DNA of 64,000 nt from the NCBI GenBank assembly GCA_958298945.1, contig OY282605.1:3929811-3993810 (forward strand), written 5' to 3'. The DNA comes from Atherix ibis. Its lineage: Eukaryota; Arthropoda; Insecta; Diptera; Athericidae. Made by a program: the position numbers and the translations under genes. The notes under the pieces are model-generated. The model saw only the letters and a program-made list of their open reading frames with translations. It made no database searches and had not been told where the DNA came from. Shown piece by piece: positions 32,971-44,345 of the stretch (positions within the stretch are counted from its first letter, which is position 1; each line of letters begins with the position of its first letter).

Positions 32971-35229
32971 CCCCAATTTATGCGGGGTCCTTCTCATGTC
33001 TGTAACACTAGTCACTATTTAGCCGAAATTTGTTTATCTAGGATAATCCCAGAGTCCTGTATGCCCTAAATTCCCTGAGTGTGTCTTAATTTTTTTTTAA
33101 ATTATGTGGGCAATTAACAGAGTTTACATCCAGAAATGTCGAGTTAATTTTTTCATCCTGCTAGCAAAAGTCGGACATTCTTTAGTCATAGCCTACAGGT
33201 GCCATCTTTAAAAAATTCAATTTTCTTGATGGTTTCTAGCCCTTTCAGTGTCATATCACTGCCCTTAGTAGTCGGCAACCGTCTTTGGTGCAATTTCATA
33301 AACAATTTAACGTCAAGGTTATTTACCATTTCATGTGACCATCCGCCATTTCCTTCTAAATAATTCCTACATGCCCTCTTATCCATACAAAAGTCGGTTA
33401 ATTGCAACTGGCATCAACATTGAAGTTAGCGTCACATTCCACCTCCACTTCTGTATTTAGATAAGTTTTAGTTTCAGGTTAATCCGAAAGAAAAATGTCT
33501 GCATCAGCTTTGATACGCACAATAAATGTGACCATATTTAAATTTGTAACTAACTGCAGTTCAATCCAAATTTCACCGTATTTGAAATTCTATCAATTAA
33601 TTTATTTGAAATTACGCCTTAAAATTTAACAATAAATCTTTTAAAAAAAAATAAAAATTCTTATTTTTTCTTTTTTTTTCTTTTTGACTTTCAATAATAT
33701 TAAAAATAAAATTAATCAATTTTTTAAGAAGAGAAAAAAAATTGAGAAAAAGTGAGAAAAAATCACCCACCACCACACAAACGCAAAAAAAAATTCTTTT
33801 ATACCAAAATCAAAAACGAAAAGAAGGAAAGACTGAGAGAAAACAAGAGGGAAAAATTAGATTTTGTGGGAATAAGAAAGAGAAGCGAGAACCTTAACAA
33901 AAATCAAATTGAACAGTTGAGATGGCATTCTGGGTGCTAGAATAGGAGAGAAATGAAAAGAGTGAAAGGAAAAGAAAACGACAATGAAAATTGTTACTTT
34001 ATTGTTTGTCGGGTGAAGGGTGGGGTAAGGAGAAGGAGAGAGGATAAGTAGAAGAATTTTTTAAAGCTTTGACATCGAAAAATGAAGTTGAAAAATCTAA
34101 CGAGTCCGACCGACGATAATGTTGTCTGAGAGCTCCAAAAAGAAATCGAAATTGTGGACGAAGGAGTGGCTCCAAAAGTGGACAGGTAAGAACGAATCTA
34201 CAATCACTCACACTTCCGTGTATGCATGCACGAATACGTCGAGGAACAATGTTGGCCCAGTCAAGGTAGACGACAAGTATTTTAGCCTTTAAGTTTGTGT
34301 GAGTGTTTAAAGTTCGCGGAACTAGTTTCTCGCGAAGAGAGTAATAGAGTTGGTCTCCGCTGCTTGGAACTATTTTGCGGATTGATCGCTGGGTTGGGGT
34401 CTGATCTGGTCGGCTCTGATCGGGTCGGGGTCGGGCCGGACCGTCATCAATGTGTACTGAGTCTAAGTTCGTTTCTAGTTTTCTTTCTTGATTATTTCTT
34501 CTCGCCCTCTCTCTCTCTCTTCATGGCGATCTACACTACCAAAACGGCCAAAAATGATTTGTTTTTTTAATTTTTTTTTTCGTTTGTAATAACTTCTTAC
34601 CTTCTGAACTGGTTTTCTGGGTTACGAGAGGTATCCATGGACATTTTATAAAAGCAAAAAAATTATGTTAAAAATGCAATCAAATCAAGGGAAATTAAAG
34701 AATTTCTTTTTAAAATTTGTTTTCTCTTTTCTTTTTTTTTACACAAACGAAATTAATTATCTTCGGCCATTTTTTTATTTTTGTATTTTTTCTTTAAATG
34801 ATTTTTGGAAAAATAAAAAAATAAAAACTAATGGATTTTAATAAAAGGAGTTTTTTTTAAAGATATTTTGGGCTTTTTGATTGTTTTTTTTATACGTTTT
34901 TTGGGAAGGGCGTGGGGGGGTGGATTTGGTTGGGTTAGGTTGTGTTGTAAAAATCTATTTTGTGTGGCCAAAATCCATTTTAGTCAAAATTGATAAATTT
35001 TTTTTATACCAACCAACAAACACTATTTTTTGTACCGAAAAACTCCAACTGCCACCCTTTAAAGACTTCAGTTACCACCCCCGCCCCCCACTATTTTCAA
35101 TTTTTACTGCTGAAAATATCCCCCCCCACGCAACCTAACAGCATTATTTTTTTGCTAGCACCTTTTGTCAAAGTAGAAAAAATTGAAGATAGAAAATTTG
35201 AAGAAAGAAAAAAAAACCGAATTAATGGA
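32971..35229. other. Non-coding stretch
   Basis: 33180-33440 and 33990-34560 are more complex islands. The latter holds a CTCTCTCTCTCTCT run near 34505 and GGGTCGGGGTCGGGCCGG near 34423-34440. Frames here lack known domains. The rest is A- or T-rich. Confidence 0.4.
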
Positions 35230-35240
35230 AAAAAAAAATT
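35230..35240 (-). terminator. Pol III terminator of tRNA-Lys
   Basis: Directly past the tRNA 3' end (reading minus strand) comes AAA, then a run of at least eight T residues, the standard RNA polymerase III stop. Confidence 0.85.
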
Positions 35241-35241
35241 T

Positions 35242-35314
35242 CGCCCAACGTGGGGCTCGAACCCACGACCCTGAGATTAAGAGTCTCATGCTCTACCGAC
35301 TGAGCTAGCCGGGC
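35242..35314 (-). tRNA. tRNA-Lys, anticodon CUU
   Basis: The minus strand reads as a full 73-nt cloverleaf without CCA. The acceptor stem is GCCCGGC with GTTGGGC and discriminator G. The D-arm region contains TAGCTCAGTCGGTAGAGC (A box), and the anticodon stem TGAGA/TCTCA encloses the loop CTCTTAA, giving anticodon CTT. The T arm GTGGG-TTCGAGC-CCCAC is an excellent B box. Intronless, with all stems pairing apart from two G-U pairs in the acceptor. It decodes AAG lysine codons during translation and is transcribed by RNA polymerase III from its internal promoter. It looks functional and is the only clearly intact host gene in the window. Confidence 0.97.
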
Positions 35315-37164
35315 TATTGGTCATTTGCATTTTCCCTACAATTAGTCCGGTACCGCCATCGATTGGCTATTTTAAGCATCAGCATTAGAAGGTCTACGAA
35401 AATATGCCCAGAATCGACTGAACGAAGACTAAAATTAGAAGCTGTTCTGTTTTGTTGCTGAGGGGAGATCTGAGATGTGGAAGATTCACGTGAGAATTGA
35501 ATTTTTGAAGCCAGTGAGACTCGAATGCATGTGCGCACAGGTAGCTGAGTGGCTTCTAGAATGCTTTTATAGAAGTCGAAAGTGATTTTTTGTTATTCTT
35601 CGACCGCCCTTGTTTTCAGGAAATGAGTACAGATGCACCTGTGTGACAACAGACTCTCAAGAGTGGGACGCACACACGTTGGAAATGCGGACAGCCCAGA
35701 TCGGTAAGGGAAAAATTCAGGTTTTTGCTCGGGAATCGATTGAATGCAAGAGCAGACCGGTTGCAGTAACTGAGTGAGTGGGGTACGTGCATGCATGCCT
35801 CCATATTGCCATATATGCCAGCGTGGTCTCCTGCCCCCCTTTTCAGTAAAGTGCACGGTATTTTTGTGCCCGAACCCGCCATCCGGAAGAACGGGTCTTG
35901 CAAGTATCGCAATGGAAATCGAGGTTATGAGGGAAGTGCATCCAACCAAGTTACTATCACCAACCCGCCAGCACTTCACTCCTCAGCAGTACACCGGCTT
36001 CTGTCGAACAGCATCCATCACTGCACCACACCGTACCGCACCTCTTGTAGTAAAGCGCAAACTACTCAGCGGCGATCCACTTCTGAGTGCGATTCTTCTC
36101 GATGCACACTTAATAATGCAGTTCTTTTGGCTTTGTTGCATTTGAGAAATTTTCCATTTCTGTGAAGAGGTTTTAAAATAAAAATATTTCTTTTTTGTTT
36201 TGTTCAATTTCGCGACTATAAAAGCCGACACACAATAACGTTAACACGGCCACACATTCTCAGATTTTCCACAAGATGACGTTCTGGGTTACGTTCTAGT
36301 TAAAACACGAGCTTTTATAAAAGGTTCTCATTTCAAATTGTTTTGTTTTTTGCATTTTATTGAAATTTTTCTACTCGCCGCAATGGCATTTCCTCTTCTT
36401 ATACGGCAATGACGCGTTGATGCAGTTTGTGTTTGAGTTTGATTGCGTCTTGCTTGGGCCAGATGGTTTCTCTCTGTCTCCCTGCTTACTCACCTTCTTC
36501 TTTACGTGTTTATGTTTGTTATTTATCCTCAATAGTTTTTACTCATAGGTAGGAGGTGATGCTCATCATGTGCGTATTATTGTGCATTTATTGACCCAGT
36601 AAGACTGTGTGAATCCAGTTCATGTGCACGAATTGTTTTTTTTTTATTAACGTTGATGATAAGTTGCCCCCCTTTTTGTGGATGCTACCTGCAATCAATC
36701 TAGATAAGTTGGTCGATCGATAGACAATCAGTCAAACGTTGAATGTGAAAAATTGGCATTTTTGCAGGTCGTTTCCGAAGTGTTATTGAAGTTTTGTTGG
36801 TGGTAGTGTCCAAATTCAACAAGTTCACCACTGCAGGATTTAAACTCACCATTGAATCGAAATTGTTTACATAACCTTGGGAGAATTTTCGTTGATAACA
36901 AGTGAAAGTGCACAAAATTCGATGTTGTTCCTGTTTTTTAATGGCCAATCCCTATCGTTTGTATCGCCCCACAATCGTGTTCCATCAACAAACGGTCTAT
37001 TGACTTACTATAACACCATTTCAACTATCCTAAAAGGGAAGGAGAGGGGGGGGGTAGTTGGTTTTCTGGTATGAGGGAATATAACTTTTATTTTTGAATT
37101 AGAATTTTTCGCCACTTTTTTATGAAATAAATAATTACAAATTTAAGCTGTAAAATGGTAAAAA
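35315..37164. other. Non-coding stretch with a GC-rich island
   Basis: 35320-36150 is the most GC-balanced unannotated part of the window, with open frames on both strands up to 128 codons but no domain I recognise. It may be an untranslated exon, a regulatory island or a worn retroelement. TATAAAAG at 36217-36224 is a TATA-box match, but the nearest initiator-like TCAGAT is too far downstream. Confidence 0.35.
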
Positions 37165-37166
37165 TA

Positions 37167-38410
37167 TCAGGGGTATAAGCTTAAATCCGCTGTTTGGTCA
37201 TAGATGGCGTGAGTGAGCGTATTAAGGTACCATCGCCACGCCATACTTTTTTTTATAAGTTTGACATCTGTCAACATTAATCAGTGCAATTTCGTACAAC
37301 AACATACATTTTTCCTTTGGTAATCATGTCTAGTCTTGTGCCAGAAAAAGAGCATATGCGGGAATCTTTGCTTTTCTGCTTCAATTTGAAGAAATCAGCT
37401 GCCGAATTGCATCGAATGCTTATGGAGGCCTATGGTGACAGTGCTTTATCGGAAACAACGTGCAGAGATTGGTTTCGTCGGTTTAAAGATGGCAATTTTG
37501 ACTTGTGGGACAAGAAACGTGAAAATCGGCCTAGGAAGGTTAAGGACCATCAATTTCAGGCTCTTTTGGACGAAGACGATAGCCAATCGCAAAAAATGCT
37601 CACGGAGCAATTGAGTGTTACTCAACCAGCCATTTCCATGCGTCTGCGTGCCATGGGGAAGATTGAAAAGATCGGAAAATGGGTGCCGCATGAATTGAAC
37701 GATGGGCAGATGGAGCGACGCCAAAACACATGCGAAATCTTGTTTGCCAGACAAAAAACAAAGTCGTCCCTGCATCGGATTGTGACAGGCGATGAAAAGT
37801 GGATATATTTCGAGAATCCTAAATGCAAGAAATTGTGGGTTGATCCCGGCCAACCATCAACATCTTCCCCAAGACCAAATCGCTTCGGACGGAAGACGAT
37901 GCTGTACGTTTGGTGGGATCAGCAGGGTATCGTCTACTATGAGATGTTGAAATATGGTGAAACTGTCAATGCCCACCGCTACCACCAACAACTGATCAAA
38001 TTGCACCGTGCTCTGCGTGAAAAAAGGACGGATTATCAACAAAGACATGACAAGCTGATTTTCCTCCACGACAACGCACCATCGCACACGTCAAAAATGG
38101 TCCGAAACTACTTGAAGACACTCAACTGGGAGGTGCTACCCCACCCCGCTTATTTACCAGACCTGGCACCTTCCGACTACCACATGTTTTCGTCGATGGG
38201 CCTGAGCAGCACTTCGATTTTTACGATGAGTGGTTTGCCTCGAACGAGAAGGAATTTTTTTGGCGTGGTATCCACAAATTGCTTGAGAGAGGGAAAAATG
38301 TGTAGCTATCGAGGGCAAGTACTTTGAATAAATTTGTTTTTGCTTTCTATGAAAAAAACATTTAGTTTTTTTTTGACTAAAAAACAGCGGATTTAAGCTT
38401 ATACACCTGG
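37167..38410 (+). mobile_element. Mos1-like mariner, nearly complete
   Basis: The left end begins TCAGGGGTATAAGCTTAAAT (37167) and the right end, read inwards from 38410, begins CCAGGTGTATAAGCTTAAAT. The inverted match continues through CCGCTGTTT to about 30 bp. TA dinucleotides flank both ends (37165-37166 and 38411-38412), the mariner target duplication. The CCAGGTGTA start is shared with Mos1. At 1244 bp the length is normal for mariner (about 1.3 kb). One transposase gene fills the interior. Confidence 0.96.
37326..38327 (+). pseudogene. Mariner transposase, mauritiana subfamily (Mos1-like), C-terminus frameshifted
   Basis: From the chosen Met (37326, giving MSSLVPEKEHM as in Mos1, and not the earlier in-frame ATG at 37284), the frame is open for 333 codons. 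N-terminal helix-turn-helix regions (about residues 1-110) are followed by the linker motif WVPHEL (119-124). The catalytic triad falls at D156 (TGDEKW), D249 (HDNAPSH) and D284 (APSDYH), exactly the Mos1 positions, with 34 residues between the last two. After SSMG (about 38200) the frame shifts. The alternate frames carry AEQHFDFYD, EWFASNEKEFFWRGIHKL and CVAIEGKYFE, the last ending at a TAA at 38329. About eight residues are missing near EWF. The core is intact but the C-terminus is lost, so it is probably recently inactivated. Mariner transposase excises and reinserts the element at TA in the nucleus. Confidence 0.95.
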
Positions 38411-38412
38411 TA

Positions 38413-41400
38413 TTTTAGAAAATATGTATTCTCATTAATAGAAAAGGACCAAACGGAGATGTTCCTTGGTCACGGAAAAAATTCCTAGCGAATTAGACCA
38501 ATTTTCATGTATATTCGATTACCATTCTTATTGTTTGTTATTGGCATTTATTTTAATACACTACCTCCCCTTCCGCTTTCCTCCTACCACAAGATAACTC
38601 CAACGAATCTATCCAAACTACATCTATCCAAGGGGTTGGAGGAGATGGTGGGAAGGGGTGCCTCTTCGATTTATTTTAATTATGTTTCCATTGGTTTTAA
38701 TTGAGCAATTAAAGTGCAAGCGCAATGAACATTTAATTGAATGCAGTATAGTTAATAGGGTTGCCTGATGATTTTCAATTCACAATATACGATGAACGGT
38801 GAGAGGGCGAAAGGCTGGTCGTATAGGGGTACGGATGGGTTAAGAAAAAGCTGGCATTGCACTTGATGATGGTAGCTAAGTAGTCAGCTGATGATGTGTA
38901 TACAAACGATCCATCACCATACTCAGCCCCACCCACCCACAACATGTGATGATGTTTGGTGGGTGAGTTTATAGAAAATTATTTTGCTCGTCATTAAATT
39001 AGTTTTTTTTTTGGCTGTTCACCTTTTTTTTGTTGGATTCCTTTCAATTTATTTACGAAAATTGGTCTTCAGGAGTGTAGTCCGTCCTCCCTTAATTCTC
39101 CCGTTCCCTCCCCCGAGGTATTTTTTTTAACACTATCAAAATTAAATCTGAATTTCCACTCTTCCTTTTTGTTGGCGCCAAATTTTTTTCCCACTAAAGT
39201 GAAAATTCACAAAAATCCCTTCACTCAAAACCACAACCGTACTTTCTGGCTGACGGTAATGGCGGGTACACTTACCCAACAAATTACCAACAGAATGTGA
39301 CGCGAATTCTGTTCTTCTATTTTCGATTTTTGATGCGATTCCAAATTTATTTTATGCGCTAAGCAAAATTCTCTCGTACATTTGCCAATTTTATGTTTAG
39401 AAGTCTTCAAAAAAAAGGAAGAAAAAAAGGATTTCCTCGCATCCCCAAGAAACTTGTCGAGAAGAAGAAGAAGAGGAAGCTGATGAAGCCAAAAGAAAAT
39501 GGAAAAGTGGAAGCCTTATAACAACTAGAATTGGGAACATTTAATAAATGCTTAATTACAACAAGAGAAAAAACAAATCATATATTCCCCAGTTGACTCC
39601 CCCTGTTTCCCCTTCCATCGCCGCTTTTAAGATACTACGGAAAATTGAATTTTTGTTTTTGCAAGACCGTAACTTGTGTTTGTTAACGAACCGAAATCGA
39701 AAGGAGACATTTTACCCCAACAAGGATGTTGATGCTAATAAAATCTCCGGAAAAGTGGTGGCGGGGTGGGCAAAGGGAGGATTTGTGTAAATTTTATTCC
39801 ATTTTGATTATGAATAATTTTAATGAGACCATAACGGCTAAGACTGTACTTTTTGGCAAATTTTCTTTTTAAAAAGGTTTTTTTTTCTTCGCTTAAAAAT
39901 TAGAAATTTATCATTTGAGAAACTTTAAAAATTTTTTATTCTACTCAAAAGTACTGAAATTTACCATAAAAATTAGGTGGGGTGGGGGTGGAACTTAAGC
40001 TTGAAAAGATTTTTCGTTGATTGATTTTATTGATGAAAATATTTTTTTTTATATTTGCTTATGTGTAATACATGCACAAACATACACATTCGTTCTGTTG
40101 ATAGTCAAATTTTGTCATTTGAAGCGAGCTCGTTACTCAGTTGCGGGGGAGTTAGTTGACATGACGAGACGAAAAAAAATCAATCAATGTGCACGTAATT
40201 GGCAGAGGCAATTTGCACAAAAAAAAACCAACGAGGGTTTAGTGAACCAGAGTAACGAGTGTGAAGACTTCAAATCACCCACCACCACAACCACCACCAA
40301 GAAAGGCGTCATGACATGATGCCATATATTCTCGTGGCAGCTCCACATCGCCTGACGACAACTTTTAGCCTAAAACAGTAGCCAAAATTAATGATTTTTT
40401 TCGTTTTTTTCTGATTAATATTCATCCGAATTGAGTGGGTAGGGAGAGAGAGATAGAGAGAGAGAAAGAGAAACAGAGATAAGAGTGTACACTGAAGTGG
40501 AATGGCGTAGAAATAATGATCCCTGATCTCACTGATTGGGATCAAAATCAACAGAAAAAAAAATGCAATTTTCGATAAGGTCAGAAGGTGGTTTTTTGAA
40601 AACTCTCAAAAAAGCTACCAATAAACATATATCAAACCCCTCCTCCCTTCCCTTCCTCTTCTCATCGAAAAAAAAGAACAATTTTCTGATATCGTCCTCA
40701 ATTTGGAAACAGCGCCTAAAAGTAGACAAAATCCTTCGCTGAAAATAATAATTTTAATCCTCAAGTGTGGAAAGCCTCGAAAAACGTAGTAAATCTTAAA
40801 CAAAAAAATGTCCATTTTTAAAAATGACGATTGAATGTCGTGGGAAATTTTCTATTTTTCAAGTGATCTTTAGTCAAAGTGTCTTATTCGAAGGTTGATC
40901 ACTTATGATCATCACTTTGAGTAGAAATAATTTTCTTTAAGTGACTTATACCACCGTGAGGATTAGTGTGAGTCTGATTTGGATGCCTTCCAGGTGTACA
41001 AAAAAAAAACAAGAATCACGATCAAAAAAAAAAAAAAAAAAATTCAGATTCACCTTCGATTATAGTCGATATCCGAACATTCGTCATTAATATTGGCTAG
41101 CCTGAGTTAATGTTTTTTGCTTTTTTTTATTTTGCCGATCGATATTCTTGGCGACATTAATCATAATCTGAGGATCAATAACACTTGACCGGCCCAGCCC
41201 GAATGTTGATGTTGCGATCCCACTTATTTTCCTCCAACAAGTGAGAGTTAGTTTTGTGTGGTGGATTTATTTCATTTGAAATTGCTCATATTAATGGTGG
41301 ATTGTTTATGAAAATATCTGACAGAATTGACATTAAGATAAATAGACACGTCAGTGGCAGTACTACACCGCCATCCATCCAGGCACAAATTTGGCGGTGT

Positions 41401-42144
41401 CACGATCTGCAGAGTGTTTGCGATAATCTGCAGGTGGCGAAATCGGTAAGAATTTTTTCATTTAAGTGTGTTTACTTTTCTTTTTTCAGTTTTTTGGTTT
41501 TTTTTTTATTTATATAAAAACGTCTTCTAGTCAAAAGACAAATATTCAAAGTCGCCCACGCAAATATTGCTGAAAAAAAAATAAACAAATAAAATATTTC
41601 CCCGCCAACAAATACGCGAACGCTTAAAAAGTTGGGGCTTCAGACAAAAATACTAGAAATTTGCATATTTCTACTTGGAACTATTTAATAAGAGGTGATT
41701 GAGAATGAATATGGACGCAGAAATAAATAAAATATTTTTATTTTTAAAATAACTAAATTCTCTTCATTGCCAGTTGTAACGTTTTAAGAGTGTAGGTTAG
41801 AGGTCCCTTTTTTGCAGCTCGATATTTACAGGATTTCTAGTATTAATAAAAGGCGTGTATTTAAAAAAAGCGGACTGTAGTATTAAAAAAAAAACAGATA
41901 AGAACTAAAGAAAACATTAATCCCAAAAAAAAACCGAAATCCCGAAGGTTTGATAAGTGGTTTGGCAAAAATGTCGGCAATAGCAACAAAAAAAATTTGA
42001 AAATTTGGAAATTTAAATTTATTTAAGTAGGAGACCTTAATGCAATTATGAAAAGGGTACCATTTTCGCCTCGGAAAAATATTCCCTTTGGTATTTTTTG
42101 ACCCTTGAGAAAAAAAGTGCAATGGAGGATAAGACCCAGAAATT
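38413..42144. other. Non-coding stretch with several complex islands
   Basis: No known gene. More complex patches lie at 38500-39400, 39540-39790, 40070-40370 and 41140-41450. A purine repeat GAGAGAGAGA lies near 40445-40470. At about 41340-41455 a frame reading PPSIQAQIWRCHDLQSVCDNLQVAKS runs to TCG before GTAAGA, a plausible donor, but I cannot identify it. Confidence 0.35.
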
Positions 42145-42175
42145 GGGTTGTCGGAAAAGTCATGACGTATGTTTT

Positions 42176-43365
42176 AGCCCGATGATCTTTGCCAAATTTC
42201 AGTAAGCTTTGCTCGATGACGTTTTGGCATATTTCAGCAAGCTTTACCCGATGATCTTTGCCAAATTTCAGCAAGCTTTAACCGATGACCTTTTGCCGTA
42301 TTTCAGCAAGCTCTGCTCGATGACCTTTTGCCATATATCAGCAAGCTTTGTCCGATGACCTTTTGCCACATTTCAGCAAACTTTGTCCAATGACCTTTTT
42401 CCAAATTTCAGCAAGCTTTGCCCGATGACCTTTTGTCAAATTTCAGCAAGCTTTGCCCGATGACCTTTTGCCATATATCAGCAAGCTTTGCCCGATGACC
42501 TTTTGCCATATTTCAGCAAGCTTTGCCCGATGACCTTTTGCCATATTTCATCAAGCTTTGCCCGATGACCTTTTGCCACATTTCAGCAAACTTTGTCCAA
42601 TGACCTTTTTCCAAATTTCAGCAAGCTTTGCCCGATGACCTTTTGTCAAATTTCAGCAAGCTTTGCCCGATGACCTTTTGCCATATATCAGCAAGCTTTG
42701 CCCGATGACCTTTTGCCATATTTCAGCAAGCTTTGCCCGATGACCTTTTGCCAAATTTCAGCAAGCTTTGGCCCGATGACCTTTTGCCATATATCAGCAA
42801 GCTTTGCCCGATGACCTTTTGCCATATTTCAGCAAGCTTTGCCCGATGACCTTTTGCCATATTTCATCAAGCTTTGCCCGATGACCTTTTGCCACATTTC
42901 AGCAAACTTTGTCCAATGACCTTTTTCCAAATTTCAGCAAGCTTTGCCCGATGACCTTTTGTCAAATTTCAGCAAGCTTTGCCCGATGACCTTTTGCCAT
43001 ATATCAGCAAGCTTTGCCCGATGACCTTTTGCCATATTTCAGCAAGCTTTGCCCGATGACCTTTTGCCAAATTTCAGCAAGCTTTGGCCCGATGACCTTT
43101 TGCCATATATCAGCAAGCTTTGCCCGATGACCTTTTGCCATATTTCAGCAAGCTTTGCCCGATGATCTTTTGCCATATTTCACCAAGCTTTGCCCGATGA
43201 CCTTTTGCCATATTTCACCAAGCTTTGCCCGATGACCTTTTGCCATATTTCAGCAAGCTTTGCCCGATGACCTTTTGCCATATTTCAGCAAGCTTTGCCC
43301 GATGACCTTTTGCCATATGTCAGCAAGCTTTGTCCGATGATCTTTTGCCATATTTCAGCGATCCT
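42176..43365. repeat. 35-bp satellite with higher-order structure, about 34 copies, built from transposase C-terminal codons
   Basis: The unit GCCCGATGACCTTTTGCCAT plus ATTTCAGCAAGCTTT (35 bp) is repeated with few changes. A distinctive variant (CCACATTTCAGCAAACTTTG TCCAATG) recurs at 42366, 42576 and 42892, spacings of 210 and 316 bp, so multi-unit blocks have been copied as a whole. At its right edge, minus-strand coding sequence runs in frame from the transposase (RGIIRIAEIWQKIIGQS, the conserved RGIMKLPERWQKVIEQ motif) into the array. The unit is therefore an amplified piece of that motif. Because 35 is not divisible by three, three units give one 35-residue cycle. Confidence 0.95.
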
Positions 43366-44135
43366 TATAATTCCTCGTTTCTAGAAGGGCCTGTCTTCAT
43401 TGAACAATGTGCTGATTTGCAGCCTCATCTGAATTAAAGGTCATATCACGCAAGGAGCTTTGAAGAGACTGAAGCAAGTGGAAGTATGATGGTGAAAGGT
43501 TTGGCGAGTATGTTGGGTGTGGCAACAGATCCCATCTAAGGTACAATATTTTTTGACGGGTAATCAAGCCCATCCAATATTTTTTTGACTCCTTTACGAT
43601 TAAAGACCTCCGGACGTTTCTGGACTATAAATACATTCAAATTATACACTTTCCTTGGCAGAAGCTCAAAAACCACAAGACCCTTAAAATCCCACCACAC
43701 TGAGAGCATACCTTCCCCTGATAAATGTGTCCGGTTTCGTTGTCGTTTGAGGCGGATTATCAAGCCGGGACCAAAGCCGTTTTCACGACACATTGTTGTA
43801 AACGGCCCACTTCTTATTACCATTTCGCAATTACTTCCAAAACGAATCGTTGTCCTCACATTTAATGAGCATGTCGCAGGTGTTTATGCGTTCCGTCAAA
43901 TGAATTTCTTTGACTGCACGAGGTACCCAAACACTGCGAACTGTTCAATGTTTCTGCAATCTCTTGCATCGTGTAATGCCTTTCTTTTGGTTGTCACCAA
44001 TCACGGTTTTCCTTCCTGACCGAGGAGCGTCGTTGAGATCAAACGCAGCATCTGATCAGCAGCATGTACACGTAAACTTTACGCAACTTTTACCAAGCTT
44101 GACGCGCATTTTATTCTTTACAAAATAAATATTTT
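43366..44135 (-). pseudogene. Mariner transposase relic, multiply frameshifted
   Basis: Readable minus-strand pieces, N to C, start with TERINTCDMLIKCE (about 43895-43855) and GNKKWAVYNN (about 43830-43800, where the first catalytic D of GDEKW has become N). GMLSVWWDFKGLVVFELLP follows (about 43710-43655), then LLPHPTYSPNLSPS (about 43530-43490) and SLQSSLRDMTFNSDEAANQHIV (about 43480-43405), and KRGIIRIAEIWQKIIGQ at the edge of the satellite. Two catalytic positions are altered (D to N in GDEKW; SPDLSPSD to SPNLSPSY) and the HDNA region is unreadable. This belongs to a mariner group with YHLFRSLQ and ITGDEKW motifs, the same group as the relic at 50102-51190. Confidence 0.85.
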
Positions 44136-44214
44136 TTTTAAAAAAATTATCGGTTGTTAAATGGCATATCAAAAAACGTAGATGCGAATAATTCTGATAC
44201 TTACAAAAATGAAG

Positions 44215-44345
44215 AAACGCCATCTGTCATACTGACTATAGCGCTCAGAATTGACAGTAACGATCTCTCCTTCATCAGTTTCAAAGAGTGACATCTTCAG
44301 ACCAAAATACACACCAGACAGTTCTTCTGTCACAGTTACTTGCGA
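44215..44345 (-). pseudogene. Short transposase fragment of the WFQQDG family
   Basis: The minus strand reads RRTVWCVFWSEDVTL and, after a frame change, FETDEGEIVTVNSERYSQYD. This matches the VWCGLWSxxVxGPxFFExDxGxxVTVNSERY block of the transposase type found at 3845-4693. Only this block survives. Confidence 0.7.

Larger units (their letters stand above)
42145..44135 (-). mobile_element. Mariner relic carrying an internal 35-bp satellite
   Basis: The element's 3' end (left) is GGGTTGTCGGAAAAGTCATG from 42145, a typical mariner terminus beginning GGTTGTC. The satellite follows at once, then the minus-strand transposase relic up to about 44135. A matching 5' terminus is uncertain: CGGTTGTTAAATGG near 44150 shares only a few bases. 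No target duplication is visible. Confidence 0.75.

Noticed and set aside
35593..36165. Overlapping open frames of 98-128 codons on both strands in a GC-rich island
   Set aside because: No known domain, no clear codon signal, and frames open on both strands as expected from higher GC alone.
36217..36265. TATA box TATAAAAG with initiator-like TCAGAT
   Set aside because: The spacing is about 45 bp; functional TATA-initiator pairs are about 30 bp apart.
43585..44019. 144-codon plus-strand open frame
   Set aside because: It is the antisense of a recognisable minus-strand mariner transposase relic.
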